Of a stretch of DNA of 64,000 bases, positions 54,165 to 63,109 are shown piece after piece. How positions within the stretch are numbered: position 1 is the stretch's first letter; each line of letters starts with the position of its first letter. The notes under the pieces were generated by a model. It worked only from the letters and a program-made list of their open reading frames with translations. It was not told the origin of the DNA and made no database searches. This stretch comes from Linum tenue (lineage: Eukaryota; Streptophyta; Magnoliopsida; Malpighiales; Linaceae). Position numbers and translations under genes: made by a program. Location of the stretch: the NCBI GenBank assembly GCA_946122785.1, contig CAMGYJ010000002.1, positions 66,985,703-67,049,702 of the forward strand, in the 5' to 3' direction.

Positions 54165-55372
54165 ATGGAGTTCTTCCACAAGGCCAAAGCCGTCCGCCTC
54201 CGCAGCCACCACGACAAGTACCTCCTCGCCGCCGACGACGAGGAGTCCGTCCTCCAGGACCGAAACGGGTCGTCCAAGTCAGCCAAGTGGTGGGTCGAGC
54301 CTGTACCCGGATCCGACTCCATCATCCGCCTCAAGTCCTCCTACGGCAAGTACCTCACCGCCTCCAACCACCCTTTCCTCCTCGGCATGACCGGCCGGAA
54401 GGTGCTCCAGACCCTGCCCCGCCGCCTCGACTCGTCGGTGGAGTGGGAGCCGGTTCGGGAGGGGACCCAGATCAAGCTCCGGACCCGGTACGGGAACTTC
54501 TTGAGAGCTAACGGCGGCCTCCCGCCGTGGAGAAACTCTGTGACCCACGACATCCCGCATCGGACCGCGACCCAGGAGTGGGTTCTATGGAACATTGACG
54601 TCGTCGAGATTCAAGTCCAGTCCCCTGCCGCCGCCAAATCCCCTGCTTCCCACCACCAGCAGCAGCTCCCTCACGCGGATTCGCTCAATTTCGAGGAACC
54701 CAGCTCGCCTTCCTCTTTCTCCGCTAAACCCACTAATTTCTCGAGACAAGAGGTATGGGTTTTGGTCCGATTGGTTCGATTTGGAAGCCCAAAGTTTGAG
54801 TCTTTTTTACTCTTTATGCTGGGCAGAATACGATTCTGAATCTCTGATTGGGAATTTCTTTTTTTCCCTGTTCTTTTTGGTTGATGCAGTCGACGGACTC
54901 GAATGTTGGGTCGCCGCCGAAGTTGGAGGGGAGGACTATTTACTACCACGTAGCTGACGAGACGGGGGAGGTGGAGGATGACGTGGAAGTAGGCTATTCG
55001 CTGAGTTTCAAAGGGAATGGGGTTGAAGGCTTGACCCAGAAGCTGAAGGAAGAGACTGGTTTGGAAGATATAGTGGTTTGTTCCAGGAGTCCTTTGAACG
55101 GGAAGCTTTACCCTCTCCGATTGCAGCTCCCTCCTAACAATGCCGATATGCACGTCATCGTTGTTCCATCCTCTTCTAAAGGTCACATTTCCTCTCCCTT
55201 GCTCAAACTTCATTGATTCTTTGTTACACAGTGACGACGAGATCTGAATAGTTACAGTGAGAATAGGAAGAAGTGCACGTATTATCCTTGTTTCGGTTCC
55301 AGCTTTATCATGACTCTCTTTTGTTTCATTCTTTCAGTGGCTAGAGAATTCGAGAAACAAGGACTGCTGTGA
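54165..55372 (+). CDS. DUF569 (fascin-like beta-trefoil) protein, complete
   Basis: Three exons: 54165-54752, 54890-55181, 55338-55372; phases fit and give 304 aa. Start GCCATGG. The DUF569 domain covers about residues 1-145: KAKAVRLRSHHDKYLLAADD, IIRLKSSYGKYLTASNHPFL, YGNFLRANGGLPPWRNSVTH, WVLWNIDVVE. The linker (to about 196) is Pro/Ser/Gln-rich. The second domain has GRTIYYHVADETGEVED, FKGNGVEGLTQKLKEETGLE, VVCSRSPLNGKLYPLRLQLP and ends VAREFEKQGLL; it looks like a small ubiquitin- or PB1-like alpha/beta fold. The last exon is only 35 bp. Predicted cytosolic. The family may bind actin or polysaccharide through the trefoil, which is unproven. This is the only complete member of the local family and probably the functional one. 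Confidence 0.9.
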
Positions 55373-55935
55373 TTGTGGTCTGTCACTATATCTATCTGGA
55401 CGATGGTCGATGGATATACTCCTGGACTGTAAATACTGCTGCTATGTGAAATGGGATGATCTATATGTCAAGGAATGATTGTTGAAGAACCAAGAGTGGT
55501 TTGCCATCAAAGCTTTGACATGCATTTTGAAAGCTGCTTTGATCAGGACCATGCAGCTAGCTAGTAGCACTAGTTAGTATAATGGCTTTATGTTGGTTTT
55601 TGTTGATAAGCTTAATTGGTCAAATTTTTTTATCTTGTAAAATTTGTTGAAAAAGGATGAAATTGAAAGGAACGGTTCCAGTTTAAGAAGAGGTTATGAG
55701 TGTTTTGTTATTCAGGTTCTTGGGACTTTGTTTCTACTGCAAAACAAACATGGAACCACAAAGTTAGGAGGTTTCTTTGGATGAATGAATATATTGAATG
55801 ATTAAGGATTGTCTTCCTTTGGTTTTTGATTTCTTGTTGCACAAGCATTGCAATTGAATTGAATTTATATACGTGCAAAAAAGAAGGGGAAAAATAATTC
55901 TCAATCGCTTTGTGAACTGTCTTTAGTCTTAGAAG
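55373..55935 (+). other. 3' region of DUF569 gene 2, convergent with the minus-strand gene
   Basis: Probable 3' UTR to about 55640, then AT-rich sequence with no feature. The next gene is convergent (stop at 55936). Confidence 0.45.
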
Positions 55936-56568
55936 CTAATGGTGAAACGATTTATCCTGGTAGCTTGGGTTAGGTAACATCTCAATAGGCTTCTCCACCA
56001 ACAGATCCAACTGCGCGCCCTCTAGCAGCTCTTTAGCAAATTCCCTAACCCAAGCGCCACCTTCCCTCTTCTTGGCCGCTTCAGCAATATCTTCGCCGCT
56101 TTGATCATCACCATCGTGGCTTTCATGCGCCATCGACAGTGGCAACTGCTGGTTGCTCAGATTATGAGGCGGTAGTGGCGGCTTCCCTACTGGCATTGCC
56201 AACTTCCCCTTATTCGCAGTGCGAGGAGGAAGAAGAAGAGAGTTGGGAGCTGGATTGGTGACTCGTGGACGCCGGGCTGACCTTGCACGATCAAGTTCGT
56301 TTACATCCTTATCGTCGTGCGGTCGCTTCTTGGTCGACTCCATGGCAGTCTGAGGGCAGGGGAGGCCCAGTACGATTGGGTGATTATTCTCATCATTAGA
56401 GTTCTCTGTGGCGGCAACCGTCCGTTGCTTTGCTGGGGGCTCGGTATAGCCACAAGGAGCAGTATCATCGTCATCGTCGATTAGAATGACCTCTGGAACT
56501 ATACTACCGGTGCTGGAGGAGCCATTAACATGAATGTTGGAGAACTTCATTGTATGTTTCTGTTCCAT
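55936..56568 (-). CDS. Acidic protein with SUMO-interaction-like motif, unknown function
   Basis: Single exon, 210 aa, ATG at 56568. A minus-strand TATA (TATAAAATA) lies about 66 bp upstream. The N-terminal part has PEVILIDDDDDT (about residues 25-36), a hydrophobic core followed by acids as in SUMO-interaction motifs. A basic patch follows (TKKRPHDDKD..RARSARRPRV, possible nuclear signal). The C-terminus is EGGAWVREFAKELLEGAQLD then LLVEKPIEMLP, likely helical. No known domain recognised. The low repeat content, clean frame and promoter favour a real gene. In-frame Met-7 is an alternative start. Its promoter and first ~11 codons are duplicated at about 63110-63250. Confidence 0.6.
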   Translation of the reverse strand: MEQKHTMKFSNIHVNGSSSTGSIVPEVILIDDDDDTAPCGYTEPPAKQRTVAATENSNDENNHPIVLGLPCPQTAMESTKKRPHDDKDVNELDRARSARRPRVTNPAPNSLLLPPRTANKGKLAMPVGKPPLPPHNLSNQQLPLSMAHESHDGDDQSGEDIAEAAKKREGGAWVREFAKELLEGAQLDLLVEKPIEMLPNPSYQDKSFHH

Positions 56569-56633
56569 TGTAGCAACCTTTGTAGTTTTTTCTCGCCAAG
56601 TTTTGCGAGTGTGTATTGTTTTTTAGAAGCAGT

Positions 56634-56642
56634 TATTTTATA
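56634..56642 (-). promoter_or_regulatory. TATA box of the minus-strand gene at 55936-56568
   Basis: TATAAAATA read on the minus strand, 66-74 bp from the ATG. It lies inside the segmental duplication. The copy near 63224 has been altered (TTTTAATTTATGG). Confidence 0.5.
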
Positions 56643-56699
56643 GAGGAACGATATATGCTCTGGACTAGGATTCCAAGTCCTGTGGGGAAACTGTAAACG

Positions 56700-56925
56700 G
56701 CCGGACCCTTTCTTTAAGAGCTAACGAGGAGAAACTCCGTTACCCATGCGGACATTGACGACCCCTACCGCCGCTAATTCCCCTGCTTCGCTACAGCAGC
56801 TCCCTGAGCGGATTTGCTCGAGATAAGAGGTTAGGGTTCTGCTCTGTTCTGTTCTGTTCTGTTCTTGGCCAGAGAGTTTGAGAGACAGAGGAATATTGTA
56901 AAGGTGGCTGACAACTAACGTGATC
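56700..56925 (+). pseudogene. Decayed DUF569 copy
   Basis: GAGAAACTCCGTTACCCATG, ACATTGACGACCCC and CCCCTGCTTCG..CAGCAGCTCCCT correspond to 54530-54680 of the complete gene, with deletions. GATAAGAGGTTAGGG is the exon 1 end and donor. GGCCAGAGAGTTTGAGAGAC corresponds to the last exon (VAREFE). Exon 2 is missing. Confidence 0.7.
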
Positions 56926-57085
56926 CATTCCAGTGAAGTACTTGGGTCTGCATCAAGAATTGGTAGAGAAGAGATTCATATAAAGTTCAGAAGGAGCCTT
57001 CTGATGATCTCATCATCATTTTCAGCAGATTCTTGGTAAACGCCATCTAACAGCTCACTTTTTACTCGCAACGGAGAAGAAGCCA

Positions 57086-57271
57086 TTGGAGAATCTGCTG
57101 TCTAATATTTGTACCTATCATGATGTGGTGAGCGAGGGATGTCTCAACGGTTTGCAAACGACGGATATTGATGGAGTTCTAACCAACAGGTCATTTTCAA
57201 CTAACGGATTCATTATCAGTTTGAAACTATGGGTTCATAATAATCCAATCCAAATGATTTCGGTTGCTTGA
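57086..57271 (+). other. 61-codon frame kept in both duplicates
   Basis: MENLLSNICTYHDVVSEGCL then NGLQTTDIDGVLTNRSF. The frame is open in both copies (the second at about 63666-63842), but the copies are too similar for this to show selection. No family recognised. Confidence 0.25.
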
Positions 57272-57479
57272 ATGTTGTATGGCGGCAAATGAGAGGAGCC
57301 GAGTCGAGTTTTATTCTAATTTGAGCTTGACTTGTTAACGTCATTGTTTGTTTCAGAGATTTTATAATGAAAAATTGGTTAATTAGATTTGTACGTATGA
57401 AGTGAAATTTACTTTTATTACCCTTATTGGTATGAGAATAGAAATAAAATATGAGTGATAGTTTGGTCTTAAATGATGA

Positions 57480-57658
57480 ATTTCAAAGTCCATCATCAAT
57501 TCCCACCTAAAGAGTTGGAACTTTCAAATTCGTGGATCCCACGGATTTATTGTCCCTAAATACATGAAGCAAAAAATAAATTTTAGACAAAGTCCATGAT
57601 GGATCCAAATCCATCACCAAATCCATTAACAAATCCATCAAGCAAACAACCCCTAAAT
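57480..57658. repeat. Repeat fragment with AATCCATCACC words
   Basis: Related to the 52420-53070 family (CATGATGGATCCAAATCCAT). Non-coding. Confidence 0.4.
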
Positions 57659-58315
57659 AGTTGAGCTCGAGCTCGGATAGTTTATTAACGAGCCGGGTCG
57701 AGTCGAGTTCGAGCTAGCTTGCTTAATAAAATCTTGACTCGTATTTGATATGTTCATTTTGTATGTTATACATGATACATGTGATTAATGTCAAGATGAA
57801 AATCATGATAATAGTTAAGTGTTCGATATTAACTAATCTCATGTTATACTTTGTGGTATCAAATTATTTAGTTAAAAAAATTTAACTAGTGAAAAGTATG
57901 TGATTTCATAGTATCGAAGCAATTTATGATACATAATTAATTTTTAAAATGAGATAAGTCATATTTGTTCACATAATCTACGTGTTAAACTTCATATAGG
58001 GTGATACATATAATTTAACAATTCTATGAATTAACAAAATCAAACTCATATGGATCGATTCGCTCATAGTTAGGTAATCGAGTTGGCTCTCTAGCCACAA
58101 TGTTGAGAGTTGAGACATCTCATGAGCTCTAAACGAGCCAGCTCACGAGTTGACCTCAACAAGCCACTGAGTCGAGCTAGCTTGTGAGCTCCGCGAGCTG
58201 CAAAAGGCTAAGCTCAAACTCGGCTCATTAGTAAACGAGCTGAGTTTTGAACGAGCTTTTTTTCCGAGTCGAGCACCGAAGCGTTCGCAAACAGCTCGTT
58301 TCATTTATAGCCTAC
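57659..58315. mobile_element. hAT-like repeat, inverted relative of 35562-36200
   Basis: The right end AACAGCTCGTTTCATTTATAGCC and interior (CATAGAATTG-type and GTGTTAAACTTCATATAGGG words) are the inverse complement of the 35.6-36.2 kb element. 57280-57350 (GGCGGCAAATGAGAGGAGCC) is another terminus of the same family. Non-coding. Confidence 0.55.
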
Positions 58316-58570
58316 TTGAATGGGGGCAAATATTGACATATTTTTATGACGAACCTTTTTGTTTTTGAGCTTAAGCATCTTAATTTGCAGGCATTGTCTC
58401 TTTTTTATAAGATGGAAGCTAAAATATTAAATTTTCCTTCTTCTTTCTGGGATCAGGGTAGGAATATCGGTGAAACTACCAGCGGTTGATCTAGGTTATA
58501 GACTTACAGTAGAGTACTGGATTGTATTTTATTAGAAATTAGATATCTTAAAATATATATATATATATAT

Positions 58571-58902
58571 AGTGACGTCTTCGGTGCACTCACTTTTTTG
58601 GGTGCATTCAGTGCACTCGTTTCATAACCATCATTTTAAACATGCGATTTGTGTCAAAATGATGTCAATCATCACTTATGATGTGATGAACAATAACGCA
58701 CATGAATTTGCACAAAACCCATTAAAGATTTACTTTAATTTGAAGGATTTAGAGTTTAGAGATTTAGGATTAGGGTTAGGGTTTACGATTTGGGGTTTAG
58801 GGATAGAACTCAAAATTGGAGGTCTAGGGCTTAGGGTATCCGCTAATTAGTTGTTATCATATGTTCTATCATCATATTTGTGAGTGCACCGAAGTAGTCA
58901 CC
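58571..58902. mobile_element. MITE 1 (family a) in TA repeats
   Basis: Terminal inverted repeats AGTGACGTCTTCGGTGCACTCAC / GGTGACTACTTCGGTGCACTCAC, flanked by (TA)n on both sides. The interior has a telomere-like GGGTTAGGGTTT word. About 330 bp, non-coding. Confidence 0.85.
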
Positions 58903-59477
58903 ATATATATACACATATAATAATTATTGTTTCTTTTTTTACTATGTCAATTGTACACTATAGTCTTTTAATAAAGCGAATTTATTGATAATGGAATATA
59001 CATCCATACCAATAGCATACTCTCTTTCAAATAAAACAGTTAACCAATCTGCAAGAAATCCATTGTTCATTTTGTTGCGTAAATCAGTTTTCACATGTTT
59101 CGTTGTTGAAAAGGTGATCTTCGTAGTAGCCATTGAAACGAACAATGATAACACTAGACAAATCAATCAACTAATCAATTTTTATTGTGTGTCCATCTCT
59201 ATTTTCACAAGCTGCTCTAGTAATTTTTCAGTGGAGCAAACTTTATATTTCTTTTATTCTTTTACGCTTTAGACTTTTATGTTTCATTGTTTATTTTTTA
59301 AGACAAAAATCATTGGCGTTAGAAATTCTAGGCTAAATTTAGAGTTGTGATTTGAATATGTTTATTTGAATTATTTTGCTAGTTAAACACAATCTTATTA
59401 TAAAATAACACTAGACCGAATGACTAAAATCAAAAAATTCATAAGAGAACATGGTTCATTATAGGTGCTGATGTAAC

Positions 59478-59985
59478 CAAAGGGGTTCTTTACTTTTTCA
59501 ATTCAGGTACTCTCCCTAGTGGAATTAACTCCACAGTTGTGTCTCTAATTCCCAAAATCCCTAATGTTGTTACCTTAAAGGATTTTAGGCCAATTTCTTG
59601 TGTAAATCTCTTATACAAAATAGGTGCTAAGATACTTGCTAGACAAATTAGGGAAGTTTTGCGCCTGGTCATTAGTAACACACAGTGTGCTTTGATCAAG
59701 TGGAGGAGTATTATAGATAACATACTGCTAGCACATACTTCCCTAATTTGTATTATAGATAACAAATTAGGGAAGTTTTGCTAGACAAATTGATATAATG
59801 AAGGTGTTCGATTCTGTAAATTGGACATATCTCTTTTATATGATGATTGTTATGGATTTTCCTGAGATGTTTATGTAGTGGATTAAGAGTTGAGTCCAGA
59901 CTGCACATTACAGTATAAACATCAATGGCACTTTATGTGAATGGAGGGAGCAAATTTTTTGTATATTCTTTCTCCTCGGTTTTAC
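59478..59985 (+). pseudogene. LINE reverse-transcriptase fragment
   Basis: Reads LPSGINSTVVSLIPKIPN, DFRPISCVNLLYKIGAKILA, VISNTQCALI, IIDNILLAHT, then (shifted) IMKVFDSVNWTYLFYMMI and AHYSININGTLCEWREQ. This is the plant L1 reverse-transcriptase block from 'FRPISxxNxxYK' to 'FDSVNW'. The YxDD catalytic motif is not reached. A 24-bp inverted/direct rearrangement around 59725-59790 and frame stops show decay. Confidence 0.85.
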
Positions 59986-60085
59986 TTATTCATTCAGTGT
60001 AATTTAGTTCTGACTTTTGAATTCATATATATTTTCTAGGTTATATTAATTTTCTTTAAACATGATTATATATATATATATATAT

Positions 60086-60493
60086 AGTGGCTACTTCGGT
60101 GCACTCACTTTTTTGGGTGCACTGAACCTCTAAAAGTGGTCATAATACACTAAATTTTGAAATTTAATGGGTTGTATTAGTCTAATATGATGATATAACA
60201 TAGAATCCCAACTAATCAACCCATTACCCTAACCTATTAACCTTCAATTTTGAATCTCAACCCAAAATCCCAAATTGTAAACCCTAACCCTAACCCTAAA
60301 TTCCTAAACCCTGAATCATTCAAATTAAAGTGAATCTTGAATGATTTTTGTACAAATTCATGTGGTTCTTGTTCATCATACCACAAGTGATGATTGACAT
60401 CGTTTTCACATGAATCGCCTGCTCAGAATGACGATTATGAGGCGGGTGCATTGAATGCACCTAAAAAAAAGTGAGTGCACCGAAGACATAACC
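60086..60493. mobile_element. MITE 2 (family a)
   Basis: Ends AGTGGCTACTTCGGTGCACT and (other strand) GGTTATGTCTTCGGTGCACT, flanked by (TA)n. It is nearly the exact inverse complement of MITE 3. Contains CCCTAACCCTAACCCTAAA. Confidence 0.9.
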
Positions 60494-60511
60494 ATATATA
60501 TATATATATAT

Positions 60512-60936
60512 GGTGGCTTCTATCGTACCTTGGGTAAAATCTAGGGTACGACATACCATGAGTAAAAAAATGCTATCTAGACCTCGAATTAACCGGATTT
60601 TTGGACATGATACTATACTCTAACCCTTGAGGATTGAAACCTAGGTCTTAGATTTCTAAATCAAAGAGCCTAATCCCTAAGATTGTGCCTGTAATTTGTT
60701 TCATATATTTCGACAAATCATAGCCGTTTATTTTTGTTTCTAATTAAATTGATCTTAGTGTATGAGATTTATAAAACTAAGACCTAGATTTTAATCCTTA
60801 AGGGTTTGGGAATAATATCAGATGCCAAACTATGCTCAATTCGAGGTCTAGATATCATTTTTTTACTCAAGGTGTGTTGTACCCTTGATTTTACCCAAGG
60901 TGTGTTGTACCCTTGATTTATAAAACTAAGACCTAT
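60512..60936. mobile_element. MITE 4 (family b)
   Basis: The left arm CTTGGGTAAAATCTAGGGTA is inverted at about 60885-60905 (TACCCTTGATTTTACCCAAG), followed by a 29-bp local repeat of the arm that blurs the right end. It lies between MITEs 2 and 3 in TA-rich sequence. Shares ATTAACCGGA.TTTTTGG words with MITE 5. Confidence 0.7.
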
Positions 60937-60948
60937 ATATATATATAT

Positions 60949-61362
60949 GGTTATGTCTTCGGTGCACTCACTTTTTTAGGTGCATTCAATGCACCCGCCT
61001 CATAATCGTCATTCTGAGCAGGCGATTCATGTGAAAACGATGTCAATCATCACTTGTGGTATGATGAACAAGAACCACATGAATTTGTACAAAAATCATT
61101 CAAGATTCACTTTAATTTGAATGATTCAGGGTTTAGGAATTTAGGGTTAGGGTTAGGGTTTACAATTTGGGATTTTGGGTTGAGATTCAAAATTGAAGGT
61201 TAATAGGTTAGGGTAATGGGTTGATTAGTTGGGATTCTATGTTATATCATCATATTAGACTAATACAACCCATTAAATTTCAAAATTTAGTGTATTATGA
61301 CCACTTTTAGAGGTGGGTGCACTGAATGCACCCAAAAAAGTGAGTGCACCGAAGTAGCCACC
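60949..61362. mobile_element. MITE 3 (family a), inverted relative to MITE 2
   Basis: GGTTATGTCTTCGGTGCACT to AAGTAGCCACC, flanked by (TA)n. Together with MITE 2 it makes a ~410-bp inverted repeat with a 455-bp spacer. Confidence 0.9.
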
Positions 61363-61383
61363 ATATATATATATACATGATTA

Positions 61384-61785
61384 TAGGCAAAGGCTAGCGT
61401 ACGCCCGGGCGTACCTTAGTCTACCGTACGCCCATTGAGTTTTACTATTTAGATCATGAATTAACCGGAGTTTTTGGCATGATACTATACCCTAACCTCT
61501 AATGGATAAACCCGGTCCCTAATTTTCTAACCCAACTCATGAGATTCATTTAATCTTAAAAAGTAAATCAACAATAATTTTGACAAATCAAGACCGTTGA
61601 TTTTCATTTCAAGATTAAATGAATATTATGCTTTGGATTAGTGAATTAGGGACTGGGGTTTATCCATTAGAGGTTAGGGTGTAGTATCATGCCAAAAACT
61701 CCGGTTAATTCATTGTCTAAATAGCAAAACTCAACGGGCGTACGGTAGACTAAGGTACGCCCGGGCGTACGCTAGCCTGAACCTT
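61384..61785. mobile_element. MITE 5 (family b/c) with long palindromic ends
   Basis: Both ends carry GGCTAGCGTACGCCCGGGCG and continue into TACCTTAGTCTACCGTACGC: about 50 bp of near-perfect terminal inverted repeat. Each arm contains the perfect 16-bp palindrome GTACGCCCGGGCGTAC. Flanked by TATATA on the right and ATTATA on the left. Confidence 0.9.
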
Positions 61786-62845
61786 ATATATATATATACA
61801 TTTATTTTTCAATTATAAAGACATTTAAAGACATGGTGTACATAAAAATGCATGATTTATTTTTTGTTCATACAATTTAATCATTTGTTTGGAACATAAT
61901 ACCATAGAAATTTATTTTTTATTGATATAATTTAATAACTTGTTCATGTAATTGCCATTTTTTCGATAGTAAATGAAAAAAAAATCTCCCCCACCCCACC
62001 CTCCGGAACATCGTATCTTGGCTCCGCTCCTGTTCTAACTGGTGATAAATTCGAAATTCTTATTATGTGGCATTTTTTGTTGGAGAAGTGAGAATTATTG
62101 TTGATCTTGGTCAAACACACAATTAATGTAACGACCCTCATAGCAACCAAAACTTATGTTGACATTCAATACTAACCGTAAAACATTTTCACAGTTAATG
62201 ACTCAGCCAAAATTTGCTGACGTAGCTAATGCATGTTCACCACCTCATTAAATGATTAATTATTTTTAAATTAATTAATTCAGCCAAGAAATAAAATAAA
62301 TTAATTAATCGAAAGCTTTTCCAAAAATAAACTATCCTCGCTTTCGCGTCTCTTCTTCCCATCTGGTCATCCCCAATTACATCGTCAAACCCTCCCCATT
62401 ATGAGTGGGCATCCAGTTCGACAAACCTGAACCAAATCGGGCCGAAATCGAAGTAAACCAAACCAAAATCGAAATAATGTTATTTGGTTAGGAATTCGAA
62501 ATGGCAATATGGATAATTTGAAAAATTAGGGTTCTTTCAATCGAATCGAGGTTCTGAATTCCTGACCAAAAAACCAAAATATGTTACTTAGGCCCAAAAA
62601 TCATCATTGTACCCCCAACTCACTAAGCCCAAAGCCAAATGAAACCATCTAACTCCCTAACCCCAAATAAAACCCTAACTCACTAGTAACTAATCACAAA
62701 CAAAACCTCTCTTGCCGCTCAACCTCATCTCTCATTTCTCATCTCTCGGCGTCAACCCTCAATGGCTTGTTTAAGTCCATTTGGTGGAGCTTAGTTGTCC
62801 TTCAGTGGGAACGCTTGTGTGTTTTGTTTGTTTTTTTGTAGGGGC
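61786..62845. other. Sequence with possible retroelement remnants, no gene
   Basis: 62129-62145 (AATGTAACGACCCTCA) resembles the start of an LTR. The rest is AT-rich, with a CT-rich block at about 62700-62760. No coding frame recognised. Confidence 0.3.
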
Positions 62846-63100
62846 ACGCAGAAGAGCTCCCGTTATCGGAGAGTCTTCCTCAGACAGGTGACTTGGCTCA
62901 TGATCAGGATGGAACTATCTTGCAGGATGCTCAGAGCTCGGCTTCTCTCTATAGTTGGGTTTCTTACTATTTTGTTCTCTGTTGTCTCAATAGGGCTGCC
63001 CATCATGTGGCATAAAAGGCCCTCTCATCGGGAGTTCGACTATTGGTCGACTCCCGCGCTCTTTTTATTTTCTCTGTATGTCTGGTTTTATAACAACTGA
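62846..63100 (+). pseudogene. LINE RNase H-like tail, fragment 3
   Basis: One frame reads GDLAHDQDGTILQDAQSSAS, then CLNRAAHHVA (stop) KALSSGVRLLVDSRA. The 'NRAAHHVA.KALSSG' block is the end of the RNase H-like region of plant LINEs. It differs from fragments 1 and 2. Homology stops at the start of the segmental duplication. Confidence 0.55.
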
Positions 63101-63109
63101 CTTTGCGGA

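Larger units (their letters stand above)
56530..57440 (+). repeat. Segmental duplication, copy 1
   Basis: From GTTGGAGAACTTCATTGTAT to TTTACTTTTA this matches 63110-64000 with small indels. It includes the minus-strand promoter, DUF569 remnants, a 'TGTTCTGTTCTG' run and a 61-codon frame (57086-57271) that is conserved in both copies. Confidence 0.9.

Noticed and set aside
58572..58850. 92-codon frame within MITE 1
   Set aside because: Entirely inside a MITE, beginning in its terminal repeat, with telomere-like LGLGLGF repeats; not a protein.
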